Shown: positions 1 to 11,003 of the stretch, piece by piece
Layout of the letters: the number at the start of each line of letters is the position of its first letter
Position numbering within the stretch: the first letter of the stretch is position 1
From: Pachypanchax playfairii
Taxonomy: Eukaryota > Chordata > Actinopteri > Cyprinodontiformes > Aplocheilidae
DNA: 64,000 nucleotides
Reading direction: 5' to 3'
NCBI GenBank assembly: GCA_006937955.1
Contig: SSNP01000066.1
Coordinates: 2,350,295-2,414,294 of the forward strand
Program-made: the position numbers and the translations under genes
Notes under the pieces: generated by a model
Seen by the model: only the letters and a program-made list of their open reading frames with translations
The model's database searches: none
What the model was told of the DNA's origin: nothing

Positions 1-2
1 CC

Positions 3-582
3 TTGAAACCAATACTACCAAACCCCCTCTTTAAAGCGGCTGCTATTGTGACGCATGGGCCCTGCCATGTGTCAACAGGGGAGATGGTGGCGCTAATACA
101 GCAACACTTTACAACTTATGGAATAAATTCCTACTTAAAAAAACTCTGTGAAGCGTGTACCATCTGTGTAAAACACAACCCACAAGGAAACATGAGACCT
201 AAAAGAGGCCAGTTTCTGCAGATAAAATATCCATTTCAAATCATGCACATGGATTTCATTGAACTAACACAGAGTGGTCCTCATAAGTACTGTTTAGTCA
301 TGACTGATGCCTGCCATGAGAAGTGTGCTGAGGCAGAAAGAAGTTTTTGGAACATATGATCTGCCCTCTTTTCCTTCTGTTTTACAGGAAGACCAGGAGG
401 TGAAACCAGGAGACTGGGTCTTTATCAAAGTCATCAAAAGGAAAGATCGCGGAAAGACCCAGCTGGATACATCTCAGTCACTGGAAGCTGCAGAGAGTGC
501 TGGACCTCTAATTTGGGCAGTGGTGAAGACCTGCTACAAAGGGGAGTGGCCTTTTAGTGGTCACTCATCTCAACCCAGGTGA
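3..582 (+). pseudogene. Retroviral integrase (pol 3' end), catalytic core deleted
   Basis: This is the 3' end of pol from an endogenous retrovirus; the window starts inside it. The first frame (3-356) holds the integrase HHCC zinc-binding domain: His18 and His22 in HGPCH, and Cys49 and Cys52 in CEAC. The beginning of the catalytic core follows, with MDFIEL, where Asp84 would be the first acid of the DDE triad. Similarity stops after about residue 103. From about 307 the sequence continues in another frame with the integrase C-terminal domain (KPGDWVFIKV from 403). The middle of the core, with the other two catalytic acids, is missing, so the enzyme cannot be active. The order integrase then env is the normal retroviral one. 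The HHCC spacing and C-terminal domain resemble gammaretroviruses; the exact genus is inference. Confidence 0.82.
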
Positions 583-647
583 AGAAACCAACAACACCCT
601 GTTCATTTAGCTTCTAGGGGCTCTGGTGGCTCTGTTGCCTAGCAACA

Positions 648-1205
648 ATGGGATCTCCACATGCCAGGTGGATTCTCTGTTGTGTTGTGGCTGTAGTATG
701 TCTGACCACATGGTGGTGTCTGTCTCCTCCACATGGGACGGGAAGCTCCACCCCTCGGAAAAGACGAGAATACCAGGAAAAGATTGACAACTGGCTTACA
801 TCACATCCAAACCCTCATGGTGGTCCGAACCTCTGGTATCAGTATCAGAAGATGCTCGCAGATGACAAGAATGTGAGTGGTTGTTATGTTTGCTCTGTGA
901 TGCCCAAATCGTCTCAACAACCCATCCTCTATAGACGCAACATGTCTTCCAAGGACTCAAAGTGCTTTTGTGGATTGACGTCAAGTGACCACATTCTTAT
1001 CATCATGGCCAGACAAGGCTACGAAGCCCATTATCACCGAGAAAGAAGATCCGTCGTGTTCTCACCACACGATCCCATCTGGGGGCGTGATGTTCCTCCT
1101 GAACACAAGCTCTGGACAGATGGACAAAAAGTGAGAGAAAGGAAGATCGACGTTGAAGGCCATGGTTCTGCAACACCGGTTTGTGCTGGACACCCTCGCA
1201 GCTGA
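648..1205 (+). pseudogene. Retroviral env, surface-subunit part
   Basis: A 185-codon frame starting with ATG lies 65 bases after the integrase relic, where env is expected. Residues 8-26 form a hydrophobic stretch (WILCCVVAVVCL and on) that fits a signal peptide. A cysteine-bearing ectodomain follows, including GCYVC near residue 80. A basic RKRR run at residues 37-40 is too close to the N-terminus to be the usual surface/transmembrane cleavage site. The frame runs out at 1203 just after the point where transmembrane-subunit sequence begins in another frame (from 1153), so the C-terminal half of the surface subunit, the cleavage site and the fusion peptide appear deleted. Family assignment rests on gene order and on the next feature; the surface subunit alone is weakly diagnostic. 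Confidence 0.68.
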
Positions 1206-1495
1206 ACGAGGTGGCGTTTGCGTAATGACAGGCACAACCTGTTGCACCTACATTCCTGGAGAAAATGTCACCCGCATCCAAGACAACATGGATTCACTCA
1301 GGAACCTTCAGAAGGCGGTTCTACAAGACTCACATCCCAAACCTTGGAACCTGTGGGCCTGGCTCACAATTAGACTTTGGTGGCACATGTTGTTGAAGTT
1401 TTTATGCCATTTATTGCCATACTAATGCTCTTCTGCATATTGTTCAGTTGTGTTCGGCCATGCATTACGTCTATGATAATTAAAGCTACAAACAG
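1153..1495 (+). pseudogene. Retroviral env, transmembrane-subunit part
   Basis: The frame from 1153 to 1422 contains the conserved centre of a gamma-type transmembrane subunit: an immunosuppressive-domain-like helix (LQHRFVLDTLAAERGG, residues 6-21) followed by the CX6CC motif (Cys23, Cys30, Cys31) that pairs with the surface subunit in gammaretroviruses and related envelopes. A tryptophan-rich membrane-proximal segment follows at residues 65-80. The frame then breaks near 1380, and the hydrophobic membrane anchor is read in a different frame at about 1393-1455. The subunit is therefore joined to the surface part across a deletion and also frameshifted before the anchor. No intact envelope is encoded. 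Confidence 0.8.
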
Positions 1496-1711
1496 GTGCC
1501 CTGGTATCTTATCAACTGCTTTCTTTACAGGATGATGACGCTAAAGAAGATGGTAACAACACGGTGTGAATGGTCATTTTTTATCTGTCGCACTTACTGA
1601 CACTGGTGTCGAACATGTAAAAGCAAGGGACAGCACGTAGATATTTTGTGAACTGTTGTTTATATCACTTGTGTGTTACACCGTACTCACGTGTATAATT
1701 CAGGGGGGAAT

Positions 1712-2138
1712 TGATAGAGAATGGAAAACATATAATTATACACGTTCATGCCTGACACCAACTTTGAAGAAATCTCCTGCATGACCTGTGTGCAGCAGTC
1801 ACACAGGCCCTGTTATCTGACCCGCTACTGTTCTCAGACTTACACATTCTCCCTCAGAACACTTTGTTTTTCTTAATCCAAGGTAACTGCGAGGCGCCAG
1901 CCACGACTGGATCAACTGATTTGTAGTGATGATTCATGTTATCTATTATTGCTGTTTCTAAGTGAATAAAGACACTGAGCTGATGAGGGACCAGCAGAGT
2001 TCTCAGGGCTGTCTTGCGGACATGATGCAAGCGCTGGTACTCTCCTCGGCTGAGTTTTGGACCAAACTTCTTGAGTGATCGTATTTCTATTATTTATAAT
2101 AATGGAAGGTTTTGATAGAATAAGGAAAAAACCTAACA
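1712..2138 (+). mobile_element. Probable 3' LTR of the endogenous retrovirus
   Basis: A purine run (AGGGGGGAA, 1702-1710) that could be the polypurine tract directly precedes a TG at 1712. A polyadenylation signal AATAAA lies at 1965-1970, followed by about 170 bases of R/U5-like sequence. The right end is set at CA (2137-2138), because a hAT-derived sequence begins at 2139. Both limits are inferred; there is no second LTR in the window to compare. The stretch 1496-1711 is the short region between env and the LTR, with nothing else recognised. Confidence 0.55.
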
Positions 2139-2354
2139 GACTGATTCCTCTCTGCATCTTTCTTTTCCTCTGATTGGATTTTGTCGCTATTTTCGTGTCG
2201 TCTTTTATTTGTCAACAAAAATCAACATAATTTTAGTCATAATAATCGTCTCAAATAGGGCCGTCTATTTTAGTTTTCGTTTCGTTTTCGTCCGTAAAGA
2301 TATATTCGTGACTAAAATTATGACGAAATATTTTAGTCAACAAAATTAACACTG
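2139..2354 (-). mobile_element. hAT element, one terminal part (copy of 56960-57834)
   Basis: This is the reverse complement of the first 210-220 bases of the complete hAT element at 56960-57834. It ends in the same terminus (AAATTAACACTG at 2343-2354). The inner edge at 2139 coincides with the presumed end of the retroviral LTR. The rest of the element is absent on this side and may lie beyond the window start. Confidence 0.8.
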
Positions 2355-3269
2355 GTCAACAGCAGTGTTTTTCATTCTAGTCCTCCAGTATCACTGTCCT
2401 GCATGTTTTTGATGTTTCCCTGCTTCATCATGTCTGATTTCAACTTATGGCTCATTAACCCACTGCTGCAAAACAGCAGTTATAATCAGGTGTGTTCAAA
2501 CAGGAAACCATCTTAAACATAGTAGGTGATAGCACACCAAAAATAGTACTTGGTGCCTTTCTGAGTGTCGAACAATGCAGTAGCATTAGCAGTTCAATAT
2601 TTTCAAATCTGCTCATTTCCCTCCCTTTTCTCTTTTACTTCTTGGCCAGTATCACTACAATAACTTTGATTGGAGCAACTGTCACACTTCATTATATTAT
2701 ACATAATACTATAATACAAGTCTGTATTTGCATGCAATTGGCTGTATGGCATGTGTATCAAAACAAGGTACTGCCCCCCAATTCAGTTTTGTGCTCATTT
2801 TTTTATCAACCTTACTCAAGAAGGACTATGCAAAGGCATGAATAGTTGAGGACAGATAACCCTGTCTCTTAAGTCATTGTTGAATTTCATTGTTGAATTT
2901 CATGTTTTGCCCGCTTATTGTGGTTGCAGAGCACTTGTGCCCCAAAGGGAGCACATGACAGACAATATACACAGGAAAAGCTGACTTGATGTCAGACACT
3001 CATGTACCTATGTTTTGGAGTGAAAGGAGAAATCATCTACAATGCAGGAGTAAACCCAAATGTACCCAAAGTACTATTAAAAGAAAAAAAAAGAGCAAAA
3101 TCTCAAGGGGAAGAAAGAAATCATTTGTTAGCATGTCATTATTGTATTGCTTCATTGAGCACCATGTCCATCCGTTGCCACATAATGGACAGGCTCCTGT
3201 TTAACTGTCACACCACCTGAAGTCTCTGATCTGTTGACCATTTGTGGTTAGGTGACCCAAGGTCAAGGC
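2355..3269. other. No feature recognised
   Basis: AT-rich sequence. An open frame at 2492-2845 has no recognisable motif and is treated as chance. Confidence 0.5.
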
Positions 3270-3400
3270 TAGTAAACAGTGGTGATTGAGCCTTTGCAGT
3301 AGTGGCTCCTAAAATATGGAACAGGCTACCCTTACATGTAGGCTAGGCTTTTGCACTTTTAAAATCTCATCTTAAAAATTGTACATTTCCACCAAATTCT
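3270..3400 (+). mobile_element. L2-clade LINE ORF2 C-terminus fragment
   Basis: From 3290 the forward frame reads APKIWNRLPLHV, then a stop, then LLKSHLKN. This matches the extreme C-terminus of reverse-transcriptase proteins in fish L2/CR1-type LINEs, which usually reads like 'APKLWNSLPLHIR...FKSLLKTYLF'. The in-frame stop shows decay. Confidence 0.65.
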
Positions 3401-4285
3401 ATTTAAAAAACAGCTTTTGTTATTTTTTTGTTGTTTTGTCATTTGGGGTATTCTCAATGGACTTTAGGACACTAAGGGGACACAATGTCATTTCTGTGTA
3501 CAGCAGCCCAGACCAAAATCTCTTAAACTGTAGCTGTTACCTCAACATCTTCAAATGTTTTACTTACTGTCCATTACCAGCACCAGCCACTATTATGGCC
3601 CAATAAATAATTTACATCTTTCCTGAAACAATGACACTTCCTACAATGTTGGAGCATTCTTTTACTACTATTTGTCCTGTAGACGAGCTTTTGCTATTTA
3701 ATACTGATCATTTTTTTCTTTCCTTGTAATTCTGATAGCAGTATCAAACAGTATCACACACGCACGCACACACATATACCTACAGTGCAGTTACTGCAGT
3801 TTGCTAAGTGCAGAGAACTAACACTAAATCTTGGTAGTTAAAGTTGTACTAGAGTGTTGTGGGTAAAAATGCCCTGTCAGCCATCTGCCATCTCCTCTCC
3901 TGGCAGCCATATTTTTAGGTCAGCTCGTATCTTGAGAGACAACTGCATTGCCACCTAGGGTCGATCACAACTATCAGAGTCCATTTATGCTGTGGAGGAG
4001 AGAAAAGTAAACTACTTACAGATGGGCAAAAACTACAGTAAGTAGGTTGTGATAGCTGATGTAAACTATGAAGGTTTTAGTTGGAAGACCGATAGAGGAG
4101 GGTAATCCTTTCAATTGAAAGTGACATTATTTTATAACCTTACATTATAAGGGTCAATTTGACCAGGGAGAAAAATTGTACAAGTACACTTTTTAAACAT
4201 AATGGTCTTTACTTATTTTACATAAAAAAATACAATTTTAAAATAATGTTAATTACTGACCACAAATTCTCTACATAGCATTCCT
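3401..4285. other. No feature recognised
   Basis: AT-rich sequence with a short CA-rich tract near 3757-3775. No coding or repeat structure was identified. Confidence 0.5.
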
Positions 4286-4545
4286 TTAAAGGTGCAATAT
4301 GTCAGAATTAGACCTTGTCGTAAAATCAGAGTCCCGCAGTTCATGCAGAAAAAAAAACATCCACTGTCAGCCACTCATCTCCTCCCCTCTTTGATTTTTC
4401 TCTGCTGGGTTTTTAAAGTGACAGAAACTGGCAACCACCCAACAGGCTGAGATTGAATTCTGTTACAGTGTGACCTTATTTTTAACATGAGTGAAACTGT
4501 TGTGTGATTATTTCACTGTAAAATTCTTACATATTGCACCTTTAA
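4286..4545. mobile_element. TTAA-flanked MITE, 'AAGGTGCAATATGT' family
   Basis: TTAA at 4286-4289 and 4542-4545 bound inverted repeats beginning AAGGTGCAATATGT and ending ACATATTGCACCTT. The inner part matches the repeats at 32890-33224 and 62690-62925 (GACAGAAACTGGCAACCACC). TTAA target duplication points to piggyBac or Kolobok superfamilies; nothing in this 260-bp non-coding element decides between them. Confidence 0.85.
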
Positions 4546-5589
4546 GATAACCTAGTCAATCCTCCTTGCATACTTAAAATCTGCTCAAATCAAAACAGTA
4601 ACTTACCTCTCCCACAGACAGTGGGGGAAATGATGTCCAAATTTTAAGCTTAAACCAACCACAAGCATTTTTTGTGAATTGGGCCAGGATATAATCTTCG
4701 TTACTAAAAGTCATAAAATTTAAGTTTTGCTTTTTTGTCATCTGTTTGGATCAACAATACTGCATAAATTAAAATACCAATGCACAAAAAAGCTTAAAGT
4801 TGAAAACCATCTTCTGGTTTTAATTCCTAAAACAAAGCAGCATATACTTTTGACAGGTAAATCCAACACTCAGGCTAACAAAGAAGTTTTTTTGTTTTTT
4901 TTCTTCTTAACATTTTGGATGTTGGAAGAGAAAAGATAAGTGACACGGTACAGGGAGGTTGAGCATAAACAAAGTGGCTTTCAGTGTGCTTGGAGCTCTC
5001 TGGCAGGCCCATCTAGTCTTTTCCCTAGGTTCCCTAATGAATGTGGGGTGCTGACCCTGTCAGCCTGACAAGACTGGCAGCTTAATGTGTTAAAGAAAAA
5101 TGGGAGGGTGGAGGTATATAAATAAATAACCCTCATCACAGACAGGCTACTTCAAGGCCCAGCTAAATGCTAATCATGGCTGATTAATCAGGTTGTAATT
5201 CCACTGAACCAAAAAAAGACGTGCCAGTCAATTGTTTAAAAATAGGTCCATAGATTTTAGTCTTGGGTTTTGTTTGATACTTTTTAATTACTTACTGTAT
5301 CTCTTGTTTGTATTTAGTAATTAAAGGCCTGGTTGCAACTTCTGTAATCTTCATTGTGTCTTGCTTAAAATTATAGAATTTTAATAGGTTTAGCACTTTT
5401 GAAACACCTGGATTGAACTTGCTAATTGCCACTCATCAGATTATTCATTATTTGCTTTGTCAGTATGTAAGTTCAGTAAAGCTTCTTCAGTTCTTCAATT
5501 CCTTTTGGATGAAATATAAAACATTTTCAAGAGACTGAAAAAAAAGTGGAGTTGTTTTTCTTTTAAACAACTTTTTGGAATTGTACAAA
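4546..5589. other. No feature recognised
   Basis: AT-rich non-coding sequence with no clear repeat or gene. Confidence 0.5.
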
Positions 5590-5805
5590 TGCCCCTCACC
5601 TGCCTGCCTGCATATAAGCTTAGTCCTGTCTTGTACATGTTTGTTTGCCTTTGGTAACATTCGTTCCTCGCCTTGTCATAGAGTCTGTTTAAATATCTTG
5701 GAGTTTACCAGCCTGTTTCTACCACGACCACTGATTCCTACCTGATACTTGACTCCCTTTTGATTCTGGATTTTTGAATTACCTTCACTTTACCTTCTGC
5801 ACAAC
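5590..5805 (+). mobile_element. LTR fragment
   Basis: Pyrimidine-rich strand with a TATA-like ATATAAGC at about 5613 and the phrases CCTGTTTCTACCACGACC and TGATTCTGGATTTTTG, which resemble the R/U5 part of fish Gypsy/ERV LTRs such as the one at 42310-42892. No ends or target duplication were identified. Confidence 0.45.
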
Positions 5806-6560
5806 GCTTATATGCACAACATGCTTATATGCACAAAAATGCTGGGCATGTTCCTGCGTCATAGAGAATCTATAAGCTTATATGCACAGCTCCGACAGAT
5901 ATGCACAAAATATTTGGAGGTATCATACATGCATCTCACTAAATCTTGCTGTTCTTCACTAGTTACTTGACCGTGCACCTCCGCTGGTGTTCTCACACAC
6001 ACTCTCGCTGTTTGGTGTGTAGAACTAGACTGTTCTGTCGTTTGCACACACGTGTCTGGCTGAAGCTGTCAGACGGTTGCCCAAAAAAATCACCAACTTC
6101 TTCAGTCTGAAATAGTGTCACACGTAACATTTGTTCTAGTTTTTATTGCCCGATCATGAGTTCTTAATATCTGATATAGAAAACCGTTCTGTTCTGTTAC
6201 TAACTGTAACTTAATCTGTATTGTTATCATCGTGTCCATGCGCGCGCGTATCTGGCGCATCTGTTTACTTACAGTGTTATATTGGATCCGCTCTACGAGT
6301 ATATAACTCGGTCTGTTTGAGAGTTTTATTCTCCTAATATATTTTAATTGTGTTTTTACATCATTTCCAATTATCTGTTATCAATACCTAACACTGCTAC
6401 CCATGTTTACAGTCCAAATGACCACCGACAGACAAATACACACAATGCTTACATGCACAAAACTGCTGGGCACCGAGGTCGTGCATATAACCATTGTTTT
6501 GTATTACCTATTTATTTTTTTTGAGAACGTGATGTTATTATTATTTCCCATCATCAGCAT
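5806..6560. repeat. Short repeat cluster 'GCTTATATGCACAA' and a spaced direct repeat
   Basis: The motif GCTTATATGCACA occurs at about 5809, 5823 and 5877. A related block, TGCTTACATGCACAAAACTGCTGGGCA, split here as TGCTTACATGCACAAAA and CTGCTGGGCA, recurs at about 6446. This is some 620 bases after its match at 5822-5849. The interval contains a TATA-like GTATATAAC near 6299. It could be the remains of two ends of one retroelement, but no family was recognised. Confidence 0.4.
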
Positions 6561-6579
6561 ACATTTGTCTCTTGTTCAA

Positions 6580-7071
6580 CTGCCCTCCCGTGTCATAGTT
6601 TCATGTTCTGCTTTTATTTTCTCAGTTCTTGTATTTCCAGTTTTGCTTTTATTTTGGTAATGTAGGTACTTCCTGTTTTCTCGCCGTTGGTGTTAGGTCT
6701 CTTGGTTCATACGTCGTGTCAACTTCCTGTTTAGTTCCTATGTTTCTTTTCCTCCCAGTGTTTTCCTTATCACTCGTTTTCCTCAGATGTTTTGAGTTTA
6801 GTAATTAGTTTGGCTTTGTATTTAAGTAGCGTGCTGAGTGTTTGTCTTTGTCGTCTGGTTATTGTTCGTGTGCTCCTCGGATGTGTTTATGGGTTTTTGA
6901 TGCCTGGATGTTTTTTGTGGATTACCCTGGGTCGTTCCTCCGCTCCCTCCGGTCTTCCCACACTGTGTAAGTCTACTACTCCTCATTAAAGTACTTTGTT
7001 TTTTACCTTGATTACTTGTCGTGCTCTCCTGCAATTGGGTCCTACCCTCCAACCAGCTGAAGAACATAACA
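6580..7071 (+). mobile_element. Solo LTR, family of 8913/29521/34168
   Basis: The copy shares the family hallmarks: TATTTAAG box (6819-6826), repeated ACTTCCTGTT phrases, polyadenylation-type ATTAAA (6985-6990) and an end in CATAACA at 7065-7071. The left end is not clear, so no target duplication could be confirmed. No internal retroviral genes adjoin it. Confidence 0.65.
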
Positions 7072-7160
7072 CTAACAACATATTATAAATATATATGTGT
7101 ATATGTATGTTTTGGGTTTATTTTAAACAGAAACTGAGAGTCACTGAATCCCCCCATCAT

Positions 7161-7869
7161 TAGCTACGTTTACATGCGCCAAATTTCCCCGATCTGATTA
7201 AAATCTTGGTCGATCTGAATTCCCAAATCCCTGTTTACATGGACACTAACTGAAATGATCTGATCATGTCATGAGTACACATGCACCAAGCACTCAATCA
7301 GGTTAAATGAGTTGAGCATGCGCACAGCGAGTTGTCTTTCCGGAGAAAGAAAAAAAGTAAACAAACTCCGTCCTTTCTGCACGTCTTTCCCGCCCCATCG
7401 TGTGCTCGAGCTGACTCACGTTATCCCCTATATGGACCTTCTGCGGGTGATTACCTTTATGTTTGGGTTTTTACTGGTCGCATTAACCAAGCTAGAGGCT
7501 GAATACATATTACTACTGCTCCTCCACCACAGGAGAGGAGAGCAGGATGACAGGATGACTGCACCAGCAGACCACTTCTGTTTACTTCCCGCTATGTTTT
7601 CTACTTGAGTCTGCGACAGTGGAAAGACGTCACGCTGAAGTTGTACGCATGCGCAAAGGGCTCTTTTCACCCTTTCTTTCCGAATGGGTGTATCCATGCA
7701 CGTCTATCCGAATGAAGATCGGACAAAACCACCCCTCTCGATCGGAAGTAAATTTCTTTCGGATCAGGCTGCATCGGATCAAAACATTCGGGTTGACATG
7801 TTTACATGACGTCTTTTTTATCCGATTGGGCGTTTATTCCGATTAAATGTGCCCATGTAAACGTAGCTA
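7161..7869. mobile_element. TA-flanked MITE, 'GCTACGTTTACATG' family, copy 1
   Basis: Inverted repeats GCTACGTTTACATG and CATGTAAACGTAGC are bounded by TA at 7161-7162 and 7868-7869. The interior is unusually CpG-rich for the window. A second, shorter copy lies in the opposite orientation at 48598-49130; it lacks about 170 bases present here. The TA duplication allows Tc1/mariner-type or related families. No transposase is encoded, so the superfamily is undetermined. Confidence 0.82.
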
Positions 7870-8489
7870 TTGACAATCATAATACACTGGAGTGACTGCT
7901 GCAGCAAAGCCAGAAGGTCTGCCCTGTGGCGGTAGCAGCAGGCCTGCAGGGCATTCCTCCAGGCTCACCTGCACAGGAAAAAAGGAAAAAAAAAAAAAGC
8001 CAAATGGTTAGGTGTGAAAAAGAGAAGAAAAAAATTAGAAACATAAAATAGAAAAACGGAAAAGAAAAAGAAAATGCAAGAACCCCAACATATATATATA
8101 AAAATATAACTCTGGAGGTGCAATAATGTGTTCCTAAGGCCAGACTCAAAAGCTAAAAAAGTCCAACCTTCAAACAGAGAGAAAAATAAATAAATGTATA
8201 ATGCTATCACAGGTAACAGTCTCAGAAGGAGAGGAAAAGGGAATCAAATATTGTTGGTCTTTTTAGATGAGGGGAATTGGTTTGGATAAATCAAACAGCC
8301 TGAGGACAGAGGAGGAAGAAGAGCACAGGTGAGTCCATGAGGCAGGTATGTTTGAGATGGTGGAGAGTAGGATCTTTGAGCTGAGTACCAGAACACTGAT
8401 TTTTTTGTTTTGGTTTGTTTTTAACAAGCAGCAATACTTTGTCTCCAAGATGGGATCCTTCAATATCAGTGCAAGATTTCTTTTCTTGT

Positions 8490-8525
<36 letters not shown>

Positions 8526-8912
8526 AAAGAGGTGGCAAGGAGATACACCATGAATTTCTCTAGAGGGTGGAACAACAGAAAAGGTAAGTACTGCAAAAAA
8601 CATTGGCTCAGGAAATTATCTGGACCTCTCTGACAATCAAGATAAAAGTGCTTGGCCAAAAATTCCTGATTGCTCATCAACAGTCAGAATATAATCTAAT
8701 GAAAAGCAGAGGTTTGAAAAAACTCAATTCTTACAATAACTGCAGTGTCCATGTGGGTGGTTCTGCATTCAGAACAGAGTAAATCATAATCAAAGGTTGT
8801 ATGCTAATGTTTTGGGAGGAATTAACATCAGTTTTATCATTCCTCTGTTTACTTGTTTTTGTGTGTTTGTTTTTCAACACAAAAATATGAGTATACACAC
8901 AATGATAATGAT
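7870..8912. other. Unassigned, purine-rich, with a poly(A) tract
   Basis: Contains A-rich stretches at 7978-8070 and an uninterrupted run of more than 30 A at about 8492-8524, which may be the tail of a retroposed sequence lying to its left. No body was identified for it. The rest is featureless. Confidence 0.5.
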
Positions 8913-9430
8913 TGTTATGATTTATGTGGAATGCTCGAACCCAAACGCAGGAGCTCAATTTACCAGGAGTATAATCCCAAAAAGGTTTAATAATGCCAGT
9001 AAAGGAGGAACAGAAAACACATTTACAATGGGTGGAGGGAGTGCTTGGAGACAACCGGATGAAACGGAAGAAAACGAGCACAAAATAATCCACATGGAGG
9101 AGTAAATCCCAAAATCCAAAACGAACCGACAAAACCCTGACACTCACATAACACTTAAATACTAACTGAACTAGAAACACCTGGACGGAAAGATACTGAA
9201 CTGAGGAACACATTGAGGAAGACTGCCGATACAGGAAGTAAACAGGAAGTGAGGCCACAGGAACTGAAGAGCACAAACAAACACCAGACTCATGAGGGAG
9301 AAAACAGGAAGTATAACCAATGACAAAATAAAAGCAAAACATGAAGACACGCAACCAGGGGAACAAAACAGACCATGGATGGAATGAAAAGATAAACGAA
9401 GCACTCAAACAAAACCCCAGAGTCACAACA
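8913..9430 (-). mobile_element. Solo LTR with 5-bp target duplication
   Basis: The element starts TGTTATG and ends CACAACA, and is flanked on both sides by ATGAT (8908-8912 and 9431-9435), an exact 5-bp target duplication as expected for retroviral or Gypsy-type integration. On the minus strand it has a TATTTAAG box (complement of 9154-9161) and ATTAAA (near 8987). At 518 bp without internal genes it is a solo LTR left by recombination between two LTRs. The long minus-strand open frame at 8731-9426 is the LTR read through and is not a gene. Confidence 0.9.
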
Positions 9431-9952
9431 ATGATAGTTTTTCAACTATATATCTTTAAATCACAGTTCATTGACACATTTCAAATTCTTTCCAATGACA
9501 ACTAACAATCATGACATAGTCACTAAGTCCTTTTGTAACTTAATAATGTGTCTTCCTCTATTTTGAATCTGAAACTCAGTTGTCTATAAAATAAATATAA
9601 ATGGTATAAGGACAGCACTGAGGAGATGGAAGAAAATATTACATTTGATAAAACACCATTAACCCTCAGCCTCTAGGATCTGTTAAAAAAAAACTAAGAA
9701 ACTAAGTCCTAGTCGATGCTGTTCTTGTTGATGAGATGATCAGCTAAAATTTGAAACTGAAAACAGTTAAAAGCTGATGAACAGTCAGAGAAAAATTAGT
9801 TCCGATCAAGATAGCCCAAATCCAAATTGTGTGGAGTTTCTTCTGCTTTGAGTTGCTATAAGATCACCGCTTTAAAAAAGTTTTTATAGGTGAGAGTTGG
9901 ATGACTTAGAGATGAAAAGTCTCAAAGTTATTGTTATGCCCAAAATTAGACA
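9431..9952. other. No feature recognised
   Basis: AT-rich sequence between a solo LTR and a TTAA element. Confidence 0.5.
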
Positions 9953-10731
9953 TTAAAGGAACTTAAGGCAGCTTTACAAAATCTGACTCAGTGCTGCCGC
10001 GACAGGCGCTGTGGCTAACTGCAGCCACCAGCCAAGCCGGCACGGGAGCGCGCACAGACACTTTACAGACTGTTCGTCTTCACAGCACTGCACCGGGGAG
10101 GCTAACATACTTCACGTCAGGTCTCTCCACTCTGTTATTTGATTTGATCTCATCATTTTCATACTGTATCAGGCTCTAAACACGACCTATAATGTTTTCT
10201 CACCTGGTCACAAGGAAATGAGCCATGTCAGCATCCGTTTTCACTCCCAAATGCAGCTGAAGTTCCCTCCATGAACCAAACGCATATTCAATATTTATGC
10301 AGGTGCCTGACCGGCTTCGGTCATATTTTTTTTTTAGACTCACGAGATGCCGCTGATAAAGTCTTTTTTTTCTTCGTGGTGCCACTTTTTTGGGGGGTGA
10401 GAGTGGATGCAGGTCGTTTGATGGCTGCAGAAACATCCATAAGTATACCTTCAGTGTTTGAATCCAAGTCCACGGCGGCCATGTACTTCCTGTTCAAGAG
10501 CTGTCGGCAACGCGCATGCAGCGTCAATTTACGTCACATCCCTACAACTGCGCGGGAAATTCGGACGTCGAACTGCAGCGCATTATGTGGCACACAGCGT
10601 TTCCAAGGCAACAGACATATATGCGGATGGCCTCGTTATTTTGGGTTTTTAATGCTTCATGACCCATTAGCATTGAATAAACTGGAAATGCATGTGTAGT
10701 TTTTCACAAATCTTGCCTTAAGTCCTTTTAA
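9953..10731 (-). mobile_element. TTAA-flanked DNA transposon with a coding first exon
   Basis: TTAA at 9953-9956 and 10728-10731 bound inverted repeats AGGAACTTAAGGCA and TGCCTTAAGTCCTTT; the similarity extends inward (CAAAATCTG against CACAAATCTTG). The 779-bp element is CpG-rich and contains a transposase-like exon on the minus strand (10212-10482). Size and content suggest an internally deleted copy of a piggyBac- or Kolobok-like element. Confidence 0.8.
10212..10482 (-). pseudogene. First coding exon of an unidentified transposase-like protein, frameshifted
   Basis: On the minus strand an ATG near 10482 opens MAAVDLDSNTEGILM, followed by a lysine-rich stretch (KKKKTLSAASRESKKK). At the A-run complementary to the T-run at about 10328-10337 the frame shifts by one base. 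The other frame then continues with a small domain (YAFGSWRELQLHLGVKTDAD, then MAHFLV). I recall similar 'W-R-x-L...GxKTDAE-x-A-x-FLL' segments at the N-terminus of transposon-derived fish proteins, but cannot name the family. The reading ends at ...ACCAG followed by GTGAGA, a plausible splice donor, so this would be exon 1 of a spliced gene. The rest of the gene is absent. Enclosure within TTAA inverted repeats supports a transposon origin. Confidence 0.5.
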
Positions 10732-10979
10732 AACCAGGGGTTAACTTTAAAAATCTTTAAAAATAAGATTTATTCTTGAGCTCTATACTTTTTATCTATT
10801 TTTTTTATCTATGTTAACAACAATATGTTCATTGTATCTGAGCACTGCTAGAGATATCTAAGAAATATAAATATGGTTGTTTCTTTTCCCTCAGGGTTAG
10901 AGCCAGATTAAAAGACTCTCTGAAACATGTAAATAAATATCTCTGCTGCCAATTCTTGAGGGGGGGTGGTTGGTGGGGG

Positions 10980-11003
10980 CTTTCATACAAAACGTATGAA
11001 AGC

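Noticed and set aside
2492..2845. 117-codon open frame with hydrophobic stretch
   Set aside because: AT-rich chance frame without recognisable family features.
7428..7697. Open frame conserved between two MITE copies (also 48685-48993)
   Set aside because: Explained by overall nucleotide similarity of recent copies; no start, domain or selection evidence.
8731..9426. 231-codon minus-strand open frame, the longest uninterrupted one in the window
   Set aside because: It is the body of a solo LTR (8913-9430) read on its sense strand; low-complexity, Cys/Phe/Ser-rich, with no domain.
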